A stretch of DNA of 64,000 bases, taken from Trichuris trichiura. Lineage: Eukaryota; Nematoda; Enoplea; Trichinellida; Trichuridae. Below, one piece after another: positions 1 to 11,404 of this stretch. The stretch spans positions 730,683-794,682 of the forward strand of contig JBAJFE010000045.1 in the NCBI GenBank assembly GCA_037903355.1, given 5' to 3'. A program made the position numbers and the translations under genes. The notes under the pieces were generated by a model that worked only from the letters and a program-made list of their open reading frames with translations, had not been told where the DNA came from and did not search any database. How positions within the stretch are numbered: position 1 is the stretch's first letter; each line of letters starts with the position of its first letter.

Positions 1-1028
1 TACTGATTTCGTACTAATCGAGTCCGGCGTCTGCCGCGGACCATTGTTTAGGTTGTGCCCCTCACGATCAATGGTAGCTGCGAAATACTGTGTATGCTTC
101 CGCTCTCTTCTCAGATTACCCTAAGGTTTGGTCTCTTTACATAGCTGGAGCGAGGAACTGCCTATCCGTCCTTGTTTGCCAGACGTGACTGTGTTGCTAA
201 TGCTGGCAGCGGTCCCTGCCGCTAAGCTGCTCACTACTCAACCCTTCGACTTACTAGTAGGCAGAAAATGTGGTAAACTTAATATTTCGGGATAGTAACA
301 TTAAAAACATGTACTCCGCTGAAAATACCCCGCAGGAAAGAAACACTTCGGAAACGAAGTTTGAAGTCGTATTCCCTTAGTTGCATTCAAACGCATTCCA
401 TGTAAAAGGAAGAATGCAGGTCCGTACTCTGTGCTGTGCAATCATATTTGAAGCACCCAACCAACAGGATCCCGGACCGGCCAAGCGAATGACCGCTTGC
501 ACGTGACCCCATGCGTACGCATGACCTAAGGAAAGTTGGATTCTCCGAAATGTATAGCCACAGACTAGTGAAAGGGTGCCCCGAGGAAGCGTAATGGCAT
601 GAAAAACGAAGCTGCCACTGAAGAAAAGCCTTAGAAACAGGTTCAGCGAAATGCAGTGGACCCTGAGATGATTTAAGAGGAGATTGTCCGTTGGCGGCAG
701 TCGTAAGTACTCGATTTGTACGAATAAGCCCTGGGGTCGAGGTTCGGCTCCAAATTTCTATTCATTTGGACGTGAGTACCGGACATTAACGATTAGCAGG
801 TTCGTAGGCCAAACTTTTACCAGAGCGTGAGGTTTAGAAGAAACGCGGGCGCTTCTTCGGCGAATGCATTCACTTGGTGGATGAAGTAAAAAAATATTTC
901 TGCGAGTCCACTGTCAGCAGCTGTCCATTCGACAAGTTTGAAAATGGATTGCTTAGTAGCGGAGCGGCAAAATTTCATTGAACTCTTTTTCCCCCGAAAA
1001 CATTTTTTGAAGCATATATATATATATA
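1..1028. other. No recognisable gene
   Basis: No open frame here resembles a protein I know. The missing N-terminal exon of the downstream cereblon gene could lie in this stretch, but no match to the cereblon N terminus was seen. A short AT dinucleotide run at about 1014-1028 borders the Tigger terminal repeat. Confidence 0.5.
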
Positions 1029-2345
1029 CAGGTGGCCCTCGTTATACGCGAACAATTCGTCCAAGATTTTGAGAATTTTACCGCGTAAAACGAATTTCGC
1101 GTTATATAGGGTACCCTATGAAAAAAGGCTAAATAGCTTGTATTCCAGCTGCGTATTTCGTCCTGTCCTCTTGAATTCCTTCCGGAACGATTGTCATCAT
1201 ACCTAGTGATCCTTTGAAGCTTGGTACTACGGAATCTAGTTACGAGATAATGACATCAGTGAGACTGCGCTTGTCCAATGGGGTTAGGCATCAGAGTCCA
1301 GGATGTTAGATAGAAAAAAGCGTAAAAGTAAAATGCTCTTTTCTTAAACGCCTTGGAAACACCTTGCTTTAATTAGCTAAACGATGTACTGGTGCGCATA
1401 ACAGGTACAGAGCAGAAGAAATAAAAAATACATACACGTATTTAAGCAGGAATAGTGAACACCACATAGAACCCATCTACATAGAACAAAACGTCTACGA
1501 GAGAAACGTTTGGGGCATCACGAATCAATTTACGCACTTTCTGTAGGTGAGCGCAAATTCCCAGAAGAACGGCCGGTTTTACGGTTTCTTGAACTTGTTG
1601 GTTGCATAGCCTCTCGCCTTAAAGTGTTAGACTACCCAGCTGCCGGAGCTTTATTTAAAAACATTGTTATAGGGAGCTGTATCTGCCTTTTCTTCGCTTC
1701 ATCGAATAAATCTTGCAGCGGCTTCAACGTAGCCGTTATTCCTCGTGTAAGCGTAATGCCACGTTCCATGGACGGATCGTGTTCAACAATCATATCCTTC
1801 AGGACCTGCGCTTGCTGGAAAATACTGGCAAGCTTTTGCAGCGTCCAATCCGAGGGTGTTTGAGCCTCCGTATCTTCCATAACGTCGTCATCACTGGCCG
1901 TAGGTGATTGCATCAGTTCTTCGAGTTCCTTGTTGGTGAACGGTTCTCCACAATCTTCTATGCGCTCTCTGATATCGTCTTCTATCATGTCGTTGGCAAT
2001 ATTCACTATGTCCATGACTTCTTCATCGATAGCACCTAAGTCGTCGCATTTACTGACTGCGTCTCTCTACAACCGCTGACTGTTCTAGGTTTTATCGCGT
2101 GTACTGCCTCCGCAATGTGGAAGATAGCGTCTGCAATTGAGAAACGTTTCCACAGGCTGGTTAGATCGCAATCAGGATTAGCATGGAGGGTATCACGAAG
2201 CTTCCCAAATACGAGACGAGTATAAGTAGCCTTAACGCATCTTATGACGCCCTGATCCAGTGGCTGTAGTAGTGATGTCGAGTTAGCGGGCAAAAATTTT
2301 ACCTCGACGTTCTCATTAGCAAAGCAAAGGCTATACCACTTGAAT
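1029..2345 (-). mobile_element. Decayed Tigger/pogo-type DNA transposon
   Basis: The left end starts CAGGTGGCCCTCG directly after a TA dinucleotide, as Tigger/pogo elements insert at TA. It is followed by GC-type subterminal motifs (CGTTATACGCG, TTCGCGTTATA) to about 1125. On the minus strand, about 2345-2040 encodes a DDE-superfamily block with the signature NSTSLLQPLDQGVIR, and 2015-1632 encodes the acidic Tigger C-terminal tail (IVNIANDMIEDD region). The two parts are in different frames and the N-terminal half with DNA-binding domains is absent, so the transposase is a pseudogene. No matching right terminal repeat was seen, so the element looks truncated where the cereblon sequence begins. 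Family assignment is firm; the exact right boundary is not. Confidence 0.8.
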
Positions 2346-2433
2346 GCAGTGCTAATTACTAGTTGTTTATTCGCACGTTCTTTGTGGGAAATTAAAATTA
2401 AGGTTGAGTTCGTATCCTGTTCAATTGTTTCAG

Positions 2434-3944
2434 TATCTTGGCAATGACTTGGCCTTGGTCAACAAACCGGAAAGAATATTCCCGGTGGATACGGTTATTG
2501 ATGGGTTGCCATTGATGAGATTCAACAACTTTACGCTCATGCCGGGACAGATGCTCCCATTGCATTTTTCTTCGCCGAGCGAGATGGGCGTTTTCCGAGT
2601 TCTACAGGCGAACAACTACTTCTTCGGCATCCTTAACACCGAGTACATTTCTTTGAAAAATGAGTGCAGCCAAGTTGTTGCTATTGGAATCTATGTTTTG
2701 CAAGGTTCTCGTCTATGACGCATACACAAAATACGGAGGAGCAGGAAGAGGATAAAGAATTTGGCGTCATTGCCCAGATTGTTTCTTTCAAAGTGACAAG
2801 GGATCGCGTTCCATTTCCATCGGTTCGTTTCATTTGCACCGCCCTACAACGTTTCGTCTTGGTATCCCAACGCACGGACCATCGCAGGTAGGCAATTGCC
2901 AGTTTTGCTTGTAGCTCTTATTCAAATCAGCAAACCTTTAATTAGTATCTACATCGGTTCCGTACGCATTTTACGAGATTTGGTACCGCGTGATCCGCTG
3001 TGCCTGTTGCGTCCAGCAAGAAAAAAATGCTACCTTTACAGCAAATGGAGGTTAGCTCCTGATGGTTCGTTGAGCAAAGATTACGGAATAGTAATATTAT
3101 TTCTTTGAGCTTATCACGGCTAATGATTGCTATTTTTTGTAGCCGTTGAAGTACTTGGAGTCTATGTGGACTTCGATACCGTACACAGCTTTGCATGCGT
3201 GCAGCTTGGTGGGTTGCCGTTGCGTATTGACATTCAATTTTTAATTTTTCGTTTGCATCGTTTCAAGGAGAAAGCAATGGATGATTTGACTCAAATGGCG
3301 AAACGTTGGTTCTCTCCGGAGGAGGCTTACTGTATCCCGACCGATCCAACGAAGTTGAGCTTTTGGATTGCTTCGAAAATTCTGATCACCGACATGGAGA
3401 AGGTCCATCTTTTCGTCATGAAAAACGTTCTCGAGCGTTTGCAGTTGGAGTACAGATTAGTTAAGGGGGTAAGCTACTTGAACTCTTTTCTTCTCATGAA
3501 TGCCTGTTTCAAAAATTATAAACACTTTAGTTGACTAAAATATGTTGTCGCGATTGCAACGCCGACGTTGGGTCGGTAAGTGACGTATTCAGCATGAATA
3601 AAGAGGGACCTATGGGCATATTCGTAAATTCTCGCGGAGTCGCTCACGAGATTGTCACATTGCGCAATTTGCGAAACGTGTTTGGTTTTGGACGTCCGGC
3701 TAGTGAAATGACTTGGTTCAGAGGGTAAGTGGGCAACAATATCCGGGCAATAATTGCTTAGAAATTTTTTTTTTCGAAAATTAGCTACCAGTGGACTATA
3801 TTGTTGTGCTCCTCTTGTACTACGCATTTGGGTTGGAAATTCACGGCGGAAGAGGAAAACTTGGAACCTGAGTGCTTTTACGCGTGTACTCGCATGGCCA
3901 TCACCGCAAGTGCAGAGAGCGGACCAGCAGAACGAGCGAATTGA
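2434..3944 (+). CDS. CRBN: Cereblon, CRL4 substrate receptor (5' partial)
   Basis: Cereblon is the substrate receptor of a CUL4-DDB1 ubiquitin ligase. Seven frame-consistent exons: 2434-2704, 2758-2887, 2946-3090, 3143-3208, 3268-3468, 3531-3724, 3785-3944 (introns 52-62 bp), giving 388 visible residues against about 440 in human. The first exon begins the Lon-like domain (YLGNDLA, then LMPGQMLPLHF). The middle exons match the helical DDB1-binding region. The last two carry the CULT domain: zinc ligands CCRDC and CSSC, and the three cage tryptophans in TWFRG, YQWTI and LGWKF. The start codon and roughly the first 50-60 residues are missing; the upstream DNA is a Tigger fragment. The exon 3/4 donor (ATA|GTAATA) is weak but is the one that keeps frame. 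Identification is strong; splice details are inferred. Confidence 0.9.
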
Positions 3945-4790
3945 GCGACTTGGTTAAAGCGAAAGACGGCATTTCTTTTTTCGGATCATCGCAATAATGC
4001 CTGCTCATAATCGAATGTTTTATTCATCACTTTTCGGTTGCCACTTACAGTACATATGCACATCTCATTTCGTGTGGATCACCTTTGCATAGGGAAAGCG
4101 AGATTTTCAGGCATTTCGTACGTGTTGACTCTTCTGAAACATCTGTTTAGCTTTAAAAAAAGCTGTCACCATTATCAAGATACAAAGTATGACACTTCGG
4201 TTGCATTAAAGTTTTGCTCTTCTCCACGTGAGTTAAAATTTCGCGCTAAGCCTTTGGAGCCGTCTTTCATAATTTAACCTCAAGGATTATGCACATAACG
4301 CGAGGAGATTAAGATTAGAACTTTAGTGTAGAAATAAGCCGCAGGGATACTTTGTTGTCAAAACATTAGGCTCGTATGGAGTTGAGCTGTTTTCCGCTCC
4401 ATGAAATTAAAGAAGCACCTTACGGAGGTCGCATTTGCCTCGTCGATTCGGGCAGTGCCATTGTAATTGGTGAAATTTAGACGTACTCCGCAATTTTTGC
4501 TTTGCAAAACTGTTTTTGCCACATTAACGCCCATCCCGCTACGAAAGGTTATGGTGAGGTACGTTGTGCCCAGGAAATGAGAAAGTTAAAAAAATTTTCT
4601 TTAGTCTTAAGAAACGAATATAGTCTGCTTACTTCATCTTAGAAATGAGTGAACGAAAAGACGAAAATAATTTTTTTATTGGCTGGTGCTATTCTTGGGT
4701 CCTGTCTTTTGTGGGCCCCATCGTCATACTGTAACTTTGGTGCGCATACTGTTCCGCAGTATTCTAAGCCTAGCCGTAAACTTAAGGCTT
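3945..4790. other. Intergenic, nothing recognised
   Basis: AT-rich sequence downstream of the cereblon stop codon. No coding-like frame, RNA gene or clear repeat was seen. Confidence 0.5.
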
Positions 4791-5560
4791 GTATTTAGGT
4801 TTAGGCTTAGATAAAGGTGGAATAAGCTGGCCAGCATGCTCTCAAGTAAGGACAGAACAGAATGGTTGTATGCTTAACAGAAAGAAACCTGCATTCCTCA
4901 AACTACGAGACGCGCAGCCAAAAAGACTACTATCCTTGTACAGTATAACGTAATCAACTATGGCGGTTGTTTTATTTCTCCACCCCTACAACTACCCACG
5001 ATCAGTTGTAGGTTCAACGTTTAAGTTATTTTTCTCGTGTTTGAATCTTCTCGAAAACGGTACACGTTGTTATGTATGAAACAACCAACTGCCTGCCACG
5101 CGATATTCACATCTGAACTTCTAAATTAGCCCATGCTTAAACCGTTTAATAATTAAGGTTTATTTTCCAACTGTAGAGTGCTAATGTACTCGATAGCGCT
5201 CTTTTCATTTCAGCAGCTTTGATCCGTTGACCTGTCGATGCTAGCTGATTTTTGCTTCTATTAGTCGATTGTGCATTTGTTTCTCGGCTGCTTGCACTGC
5301 TGGCAATCGACAGAGCAATGGTATAGTTGTTGCTCGCTATTCTTTCACGTGCCGCTTGACCATATGAAAAAACGCTGCTTGTTTATTCAATTGTTTAAAA
5401 TGGAATACGCTTGCTAGCGTGCGCAAGAAATAATTGTTACAACAGAGCCTCGCATGGCAAATATCCTTTGTGTAGAGGTTATTCAAATAGCAATGAAGAA
5501 TGCAGGTTCCTTACTCGCATGCTAACAACCATTCTGTTTTCCTGTTATCGCTAGGCTAAG
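4790..5560. repeat. Foldback repeat with TTAGGC-type ends
   Basis: About 45 bases around 4858-4903 (core CAGAATGGTTGT then AACCTGCATTC) recur as an imperfect inverted copy at about 5498-5543 (GAATGCAGGTT then ACAACCATTCTG). The left side starts with TTTAGGCTTAG at about 4799, a motif shared with other dispersed repeats in the window. The roughly 600 bases between the arms have no open frame I recognise. This is consistent with a non-autonomous foldback element; the family is unknown. Confidence 0.5.
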
Positions 5561-5650
5561 TGGCAATCCTGTTTTGCCTTTTCTTAATTCTTTTCATGAT
5601 GAAGAAATTTATTACGGATGTGTCCCGTTTGTATTCTATATAAAGAGGCT

Positions 5651-5690
5651 CCGGAGCTTTCGGGTCATTCGAGACCCATCATCAGCGGTC
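5651..5690 (-). repeat. Hammerhead-like core in PLE terminal repeat
   Basis: Read on the minus strand the segment has CTGATGA, a short hairpin (GGGTC/GACCC), then CGAAAG, the arrangement of a hammerhead ribozyme core (CUGANGA, stem II, GAAA). An ACCG-type flank upstream could pair with CGGG found about 30-45 bases downstream in all copies, as stem I would. The residues expected at the cleavage site (U-H) are not obvious, so activity is uncertain. Hammerhead motifs are known from Penelope-like elements. Confidence 0.55.
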
Positions 5691-5807
5691 TTAAGTGTAA
5701 ATATGAATTGTGCCAGCGAGTGCCATCTATCGATTCTGAGGATTTTAAAGCGGGTATTTTAAAGCCTTCTGTTTGTAGGTTTTTGTATTTGAGTCTGTCA
5801 GCGCACT

Positions 5808-5848
5808 TCTTTTTTTTCTTTCTTTCTTTTTCTTTTTCTTTCTTTGTT
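5808..5848. repeat. Polypyrimidine (CTTT)n-like tract
   Basis: Run of C and T on the plus strand, i.e. a purine tract in the sense direction of the PLE just after its stop codon. Confidence 0.8.
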
Positions 5849-5923
5849 CCATTTATATTGCAGTTTTGTCCATTTCTGTTTGTTCTAATTATTTGTTTTT
5901 TCTTCTTTCCCGGCTATTGTATT

Positions 5924-7735
5924 TCATCTGGTTAGTGAGCAACAATTATACCGCGTCACAATATTTGTCCAAATCCCACTTATGTCCACTCCTTGATCGC
6001 GGTTGTATGTCGTATTGTGTCTGATATATAGTGCTTCCTTAATTCTTCTTAACCGTAAATTGTTTTCGTAACATAAAACTTTTCGGTGGAGTGCTTGAGT
6101 GCATTGCGTCGCGTGTTCCACTACAGCAGAGGCTTGTTTGGCTTTTTCCATTGTAATTTTTGGGTCCACGATTGGTCTGCCTCGCTGTGTGGTTAGATTG
6201 GTGCCATTGTTAAGAATGGCTTTCGCGTTATTGTAACTTGTGAGTTTTTTTATGTGTTCGTTAAATCTATGCTCTAGGGTGTTTCCGGTTTCACCAATAT
6301 AAATCCCTGAGCAAGAACATTCAACCGCGTATACTAATCCTGTCTTTTTGTTTGCGGGGATTTTAGTTTTGTCTGCGCGAAGGATTGCCCTGAGGTTGGG
6401 CGAACTTTTGAAAAAGACTCTGAAGCCTAATCTTTTTCTTAATTGGACAATCTTTTCGCCTAAGCCTGCCACATAAGGAATAACCAGACAAGTGTCCTGC
6501 GGAGTGTTTTGCTCTGGAGACTCACGTGTGCGAAGCTTGTGGTTGAGCACTTGGTTGATAAAGGATTTAGGATAACCGTTTTTGTAGAAGATTTTTCTAA
6601 TGTAGTTAATTTCTGGCTGAAGATATTCGGGACTGCATAAGTTGAATGCTCTGTCTATCATTCCAAAGAGGATACCACGCATTACTGATCGTGGGTGATG
6701 TGATGAAAAATTAAGGTACTGATATGTGTGCGTGGGTTTCCTATACACTCTGGTTTTAAGGCCTTCGCTTGAGCGAATAATTAAGGCGTCTAGAAAGGGC
6801 AAAGTTTTGTTATCTTCTTTTTCCATTGTGAAGACTATTTGGTTAGGACGGACGTTGTTGAGGAATTGTAGAAATTGTTCTTCTTTTCCAGCTTTTATAA
6901 TGACAAAGATGTCGTCTACGTATCTTTTAAAAAGGCGTGGAGCTATGTGTCTGTCTATAGTTCTGAACATTTGTCTTTCAAAGTTTTCCATAAAAATTTC
7001 CGCTAATACAGGGGATAGGGGGCTTCCCATAGGTACTCCGTTAGATTGTTTATAGAACTTGTTATCAAAAGTGAAGTAATTGCCTTCTTGCATGCAAAAC
7101 GAGACCAGCTTGACAATGTGAAAGGGATTTAATTTAGTTCTGCTGGGTAGATTTGTGTCCGTGTGGAGGAGATTGTGTAAGGTCTCTAGGGTGTCTGATA
7201 TTGGGATGCTGGGAAATAAGTCTTTTACATCATAGCTGACTAAAATCTCGTCGGGTTCCAAACAATAGTTCCTTATTTCGTTGACGAGCGTTTTGCCGTT
7301 TTTGACAAACGATGGTTCCTTGCCTGTTAGAGGTTTGATGATCTTACTTAAGTATCAACTGAGTTCAGTGGTGATGCTGTTAATTGTGGAGACTATCGGT
7401 CTAGCGGGATATCTGGTTTGTGTACTTTTGGGAGACCATAGAGCTCGGGGGGTCTGAAGTTCGATGCAAACTTAAGATATGTTGTCATTTTGGTGATAGC
7501 AGGTTCTTTGGTTTCTGTGGCATATGTGATGAGAAGAGATCGGAGATTTTTTCGGGAAACTTCTGTAGGGTCGGTTGGTAGGGAGGTATAATTGCTGGTG
7601 TTCAAGATAGCTGTCAACTTTTCGATGTAGGTGCTTCTGTCAAGTAAGACGATTCTATTCCCTTTGTCTGCTTTGGTTATGATTCTGTTGGGTTGCTTCT
7701 GGTTTCTTAATTCTAAGCCGAAATCTTTGCCTACC
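5924..7735 (-). pseudogene. PLE reverse transcriptase/GIY-YIG ORF, disrupted
   Basis: This is the coding part of the Penelope-like element. Two lesions are visible: a shift of frame near 7400, ending the upstream frame in a TAG at 7393-7395, and a TGA at 7357-7355 in the downstream frame. From 7354 to 5924 the frame is open and contains all catalytic RT motifs and the whole GIY-YIG nuclease, so the element is probably young. The 445-residue stretch starting with Met at 7261 is an internal piece of RT and not a natural start. In active PLEs the RT extends a primer at a nick made by the GIY-YIG domain. Confidence 0.9.
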
Positions 7736-10062
7736 GTTTAGGCTTACATCTAGAAAAGGGCAGAACAGGATGTTCGGCAAACTACAGTATGACGGTTAGT
7801 CGTCTAAGCGACAAATATGTCGTCACTTTTTCTTGAAATATATTGCAGGTAGTTGGTTTCGCTTTACAACTGACAAGCTATTTATTATAAACCTACAGAA
7901 GCGTTTGTAATAACGCTGTTACACCAATGAATGAGTGTTGAAATCTAGCCTTCCATTAGTGCTCTGTCGATTGGTCTATAGCCGACATTTGCGCGTTTCC
8001 TGCAAGAGTATGTTTTAAATAAGCATGCGTAGTAGTAATCTGGGGATTTTTAAGGCTAATTCGGCCAATAAAAACAAGTTGATGAAAACTGCGTTAGAGA
8101 AACTTGCGTTCGTCCGTAAGCGTGCTCATGTTTGTACGCTCAGGGATAGTTGGCTTTTTTGCGCAACTTCTCGCTCCAACTTTATAAATAAAGATTTTCT
8201 CATTTTTTCAAAATATTTAGCGACAGAATTTAATTGTCCGCCTGTCTCATCCGTTGGCAACGGTTGAGAGGCGTGGCTTTATAATAAAGCGGTAATGGTA
8301 AATTATATGAACAAATTCGAAGAGGAATAGAGATTGCTAAGCTGGCCAAAAATTGCGAGCATAGCAAAACGTGCTCATAATCCCGACAGGTGACGCACGT
8401 AAAAGAGAAGGATGAAATTGCGACGTCAAACGAAGGCAATATATCCAAGTAATTAATTGGCTGAAAAAGTTGACGTCAATCGAATTGCAATGGTACCAAA
8501 GAAGCTTTGTATTTTTCTAATCAGAAGCTAAAATTAGTTGCGTAGAATCAGAAAGTATAAGGCCATTCGATTTTCCTTTTTAAGATATCGAAAACTACGA
8601 TAAGCCCTGTGACTGCATACTTGTGCTGAGGCACGAAGCTCATTCAATGTACACTTGTTAAAGCATGCTGAGATGCGTGGGCGTAGGGCAGCTTCACGAA
8701 GTGAACGTGATCACGCATAGCTGTTTCACGTTCTTTACATACTCCTGCCTGCTTGGTATTGACAAAAAATCAACCTACTTCCTTGCTTCGTCGAGGAAAC
8801 CATTAGTCTAGAATTTATGACTTCACGGAAAGCTTTGGTATTATTCGTAAACTTTGCATTTTGGAAACTGCAATTTCTTTGATTCTAGCCTTACTTCGCA
8901 TCAACATTGTTTTGCGAGCGATAAATGAAAGCACTCGAAGTTAATAATTCAAATCTACTGCGTGGAAAGGAGTTAAGCACTACTGAACGTTGCAAGACTT
9001 GACACTGGAAGGAATTAATTTCATTTTGACGTGCTCAGCTGGACCTGACAGCAATGCTTTAAGTCTAGCAGGTCGTAAAAGTCATTAGTGAATGGCAAAG
9101 CATTTGCTATCTTATCAAAGGCAGCGTAGGAACAGCAGTAATTTCTTTACTAGTAGCTTTGCCGGGCATTCCAGCCTACAGCCTGCATTATCTATGCTCA
9201 GGTCAGTTGCATCATGTACCAAACCGAGCTGCTAAAGGCAGTTATGACCAAAGGACAAGCCATAACGGGAATTTAAAATCTGCAATAACCAGGAGTTCAA
9301 CCTGAATTGCTAAAACGGTTACGGCAGTCTATCTATCTTCTCTGGCTATCCATGAACTAAATTAAGCACTTGCGAATGCATTAAAGTACTTAAAAGGTGT
9401 TTAGCAATATTGACAGAGTCCAACTAGCTTCCCTTAGTTGCAGCAGAGAAGAAAACCGTCCAAACAGCGCCTAATAGAAGCTATTGTTTGGAATTCGCTA
9501 AAACCACAATGGTATTGGGCCTCCTTGTAACGTACACTCAGCAAAAGATCCTATTTTGGTCTGCTTGCCGCTGACCCTTGGCACTGTTAATCCCTGATAA
9601 CACACGCTTAAATGCGTGGAGCTAGCGGATAATTTTGGAAACAGAATGTTTGAACGTCAGCTGCATAATGATGGGTCGATATGTTTACATTCTCTACCCA
9701 GATCGTTTATGAGCGAAGAATGAGACATTTTCAATAGTAAAAGCGATTACCGTATGACTTTCGCTTGCTGAAACACACGTGCAAAAGTCACGATTGTACA
9801 TAGAAGATTGGCTAGCAAATATGCCAGCCATCTGTCACCTTTTCGGCGGAGAGATAAGCACGGCTGGAAAACTTTCGTAAGCCTTAAAGTTTTACATTGA
9901 GGATAACAACTTTTTAAGCAGCTTGTGATTTTTGTTCTTTTGGCTTAATTCTATTTTTCCCATTTCTTCAAGTCTGGAGCAACCAACGCCTGGAAATATA
10001 GGTTGATCAGTAGGCCCCAACGTATAGCAGCAAACAGAATTCAAACGTGCCAAAACCAATAA
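7736..10062. other. Intergenic; TTAGGC-type repeat at left edge
   Basis: The first 60 bases carry a dispersed repeat (TTTAGGCTTACATC, then GGCAAACTACAGTATGAC) also seen near 28060 and 63500. The rest is AT-rich with no coding-like frame that I recognise. Confidence 0.5.
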
Positions 10063-10521
10063 TTAGCTCATTATAATAGCCTGACGATAATTTTCTTCTT
10101 TCTGCCTTGAGCGATCTATTAATATTTGCCGACCGTCAAGTTCAAGGCAAACCTGAGTTTCCCGCCTCCTTTTCTGCATTTCTTCCCAAGGACCTCGAGA
10201 ACCTAACTTGTGCTCATCGTTACGTTCATTAAATTTACAATGAATGATTTGCCGGATAGATAAAACGCCTAACATTAGATACAACGCACAGTATAGCGCG
10301 TTTCGAAGTAAAAGAAGAAAGCAACGAATGGACAGTGTGAAATTTTGCCTTAAAAAAACATATGACTTTAAGTTTATCCATCTGTAGAAATTTCCATAGT
10401 TGGATAGCTCGCATTGCTCGGTTAGAATAGTCAAGCAATCTTCGAATACCGAGCCGACAGAGCCGAACGCATTAAAGACCGGTTTTTGTTCGCTCTTGGT
10501 ATCTTGCAACAGCCGTCGCAT
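10063..10521 (-). CDS. Unrecognised ORF with one possible membrane segment
   Basis: A 152-codon ATG-initiated frame. It has one hydrophobic stretch around residues 66-90 (FLLLLRNALYCALYLMLGVL) followed by a charged tail rich in Arg, Glu and Gln. I do not recognise the product and see no homologous domain. The surrounding DNA has no supporting exons, and the length is not decisive in a 64-kb window. It could be a chance frame or a retained exon of a larger gene. Confidence 0.22.
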   Translation of the reverse strand: MRRLLQDTKSEQKPVFNAFGSVGSVFEDCLTILTEQCELSNYGNFYRWINLKSYVFLRQNFTLSIRCFLLLLRNALYCALYLMLGVLSIRQIIHCKFNERNDEHKLGSRGPWEEMQKRRRETQVCLELDGRQILIDRSRQKEENYRQAIIMS

Positions 10522-11404
10522 GCACTTATGGCGGCTTTCTTATCAGTAATTTTATCTGGACTATTTGAACCTGTTCTTTTCTTTATTTAGCTAATTAAGC
10601 ACTTATTGGCAAATCATATTACTTATTCAAGAAAAGACGTCTCGGCTTCTTGATGACAGAAAGAAAATAAGACCGAAGGACAGTTGCCAAAAGGCAAGTT
10701 AATACGCGCGCAAGAAAAGATGTCCAATACTCGCTTCCAATTCTTTCTGGTGAAATGCGTACGTCGAATAATACTGCTCTTTTCTTAAATAATACCTGAG
10801 AATCGCAGTCGAGATTCCCTTAGGTTATCTCTTCGACTTGCCTTGTCGGCGTTAATTTTCCTCGTTGAGCTTCAGTGGCGGTTGTTCGCGCGCTAAGTCG
10901 CCCTGTGGTAGACTGAGATTTTAAGAAGTTTATTTTGGCACTGTACAATTAAAAATCTGTCGTTCTTGCGAATGGATGGCGATCGATGGCGCGCTGGTTT
11001 CGAACCCGCACCTATTGGCAACGAAGACCTCGAGCACTATCTCATCGATGCGGAGACAAGTGGACATTCGAGCAGTGGTCAGCGGATCGAAGGCCATATG
11101 CTTACTCGGTTCGGCCGTTCCGCGCGCACGGCCGAACTCGCTATCGGTTTGTCGTTGAATTTGTAAAAATGCTCGAAATAGGAGTCACCCGGGCTCTGCT
11201 AGTTGTCAGTCGGTTCATTTCGGTGGCGGCTTTTTCTTGCTGCTTAATCATTGGTGAACGGGTCCGATATAGTGATAGCGAATGCTTTGGTGAACGGAAG
11301 CACCGGCGCGCCGTTGGCTCGATAGGTAAATCATGTTGTAGTTCCATTTCAGCCGTCTTCCAAAACAATGTGCCAAAGTGTTCGTTGTACGTGTTTGAAC
11401 TAAA
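10522..11404. other. GC-rich upstream region of the Rabin8-like gene
   Basis: From about 10960 to 11160 the sequence is clearly GC- and CpG-richer than its surroundings, and overlapping frames stay open in all three plus-strand phases for that reason. It lies directly before the start codon at 11405, so a promoter and 5' leader is the simplest reading. A 212-codon frame from 10986 overlaps the real exons in another phase and shows no domain. Confidence 0.4.

Larger units (their letters stand above)
5640..7735 (-). mobile_element. Penelope-like retroelement, 5'-truncated and mutated
   Basis: The minus strand encodes a Penelope-like (PLE) polyprotein. At 7735-7395 is the N-terminal RT extension (ITKADKGN, then LYGLPKVHK). 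After a frame change and an in-frame TGA at 7357-7355, the frame to 5924 carries RT motif A (SYDVKDLFPSIP), motif B (GVPMGSPLSP), the catalytic YVDD and a C-terminal GIY-YIG endonuclease (CSGIYIGETGN). Beyond the stop, 5923-5640 is the terminal repeat with a purine-rich tract and a hammerhead-like core at 5690-5651. The 5' end stops abruptly at about 7735 against a TTAGGC repeat. The element cannot make a full protein as it stands. PLE identity is certain; the outer limits are approximate. Confidence 0.92.

Noticed and set aside
6726..7055. 109-codon plus-strand frame in the PLE
   Set aside because: Antisense shadow of the reverse transcriptase.
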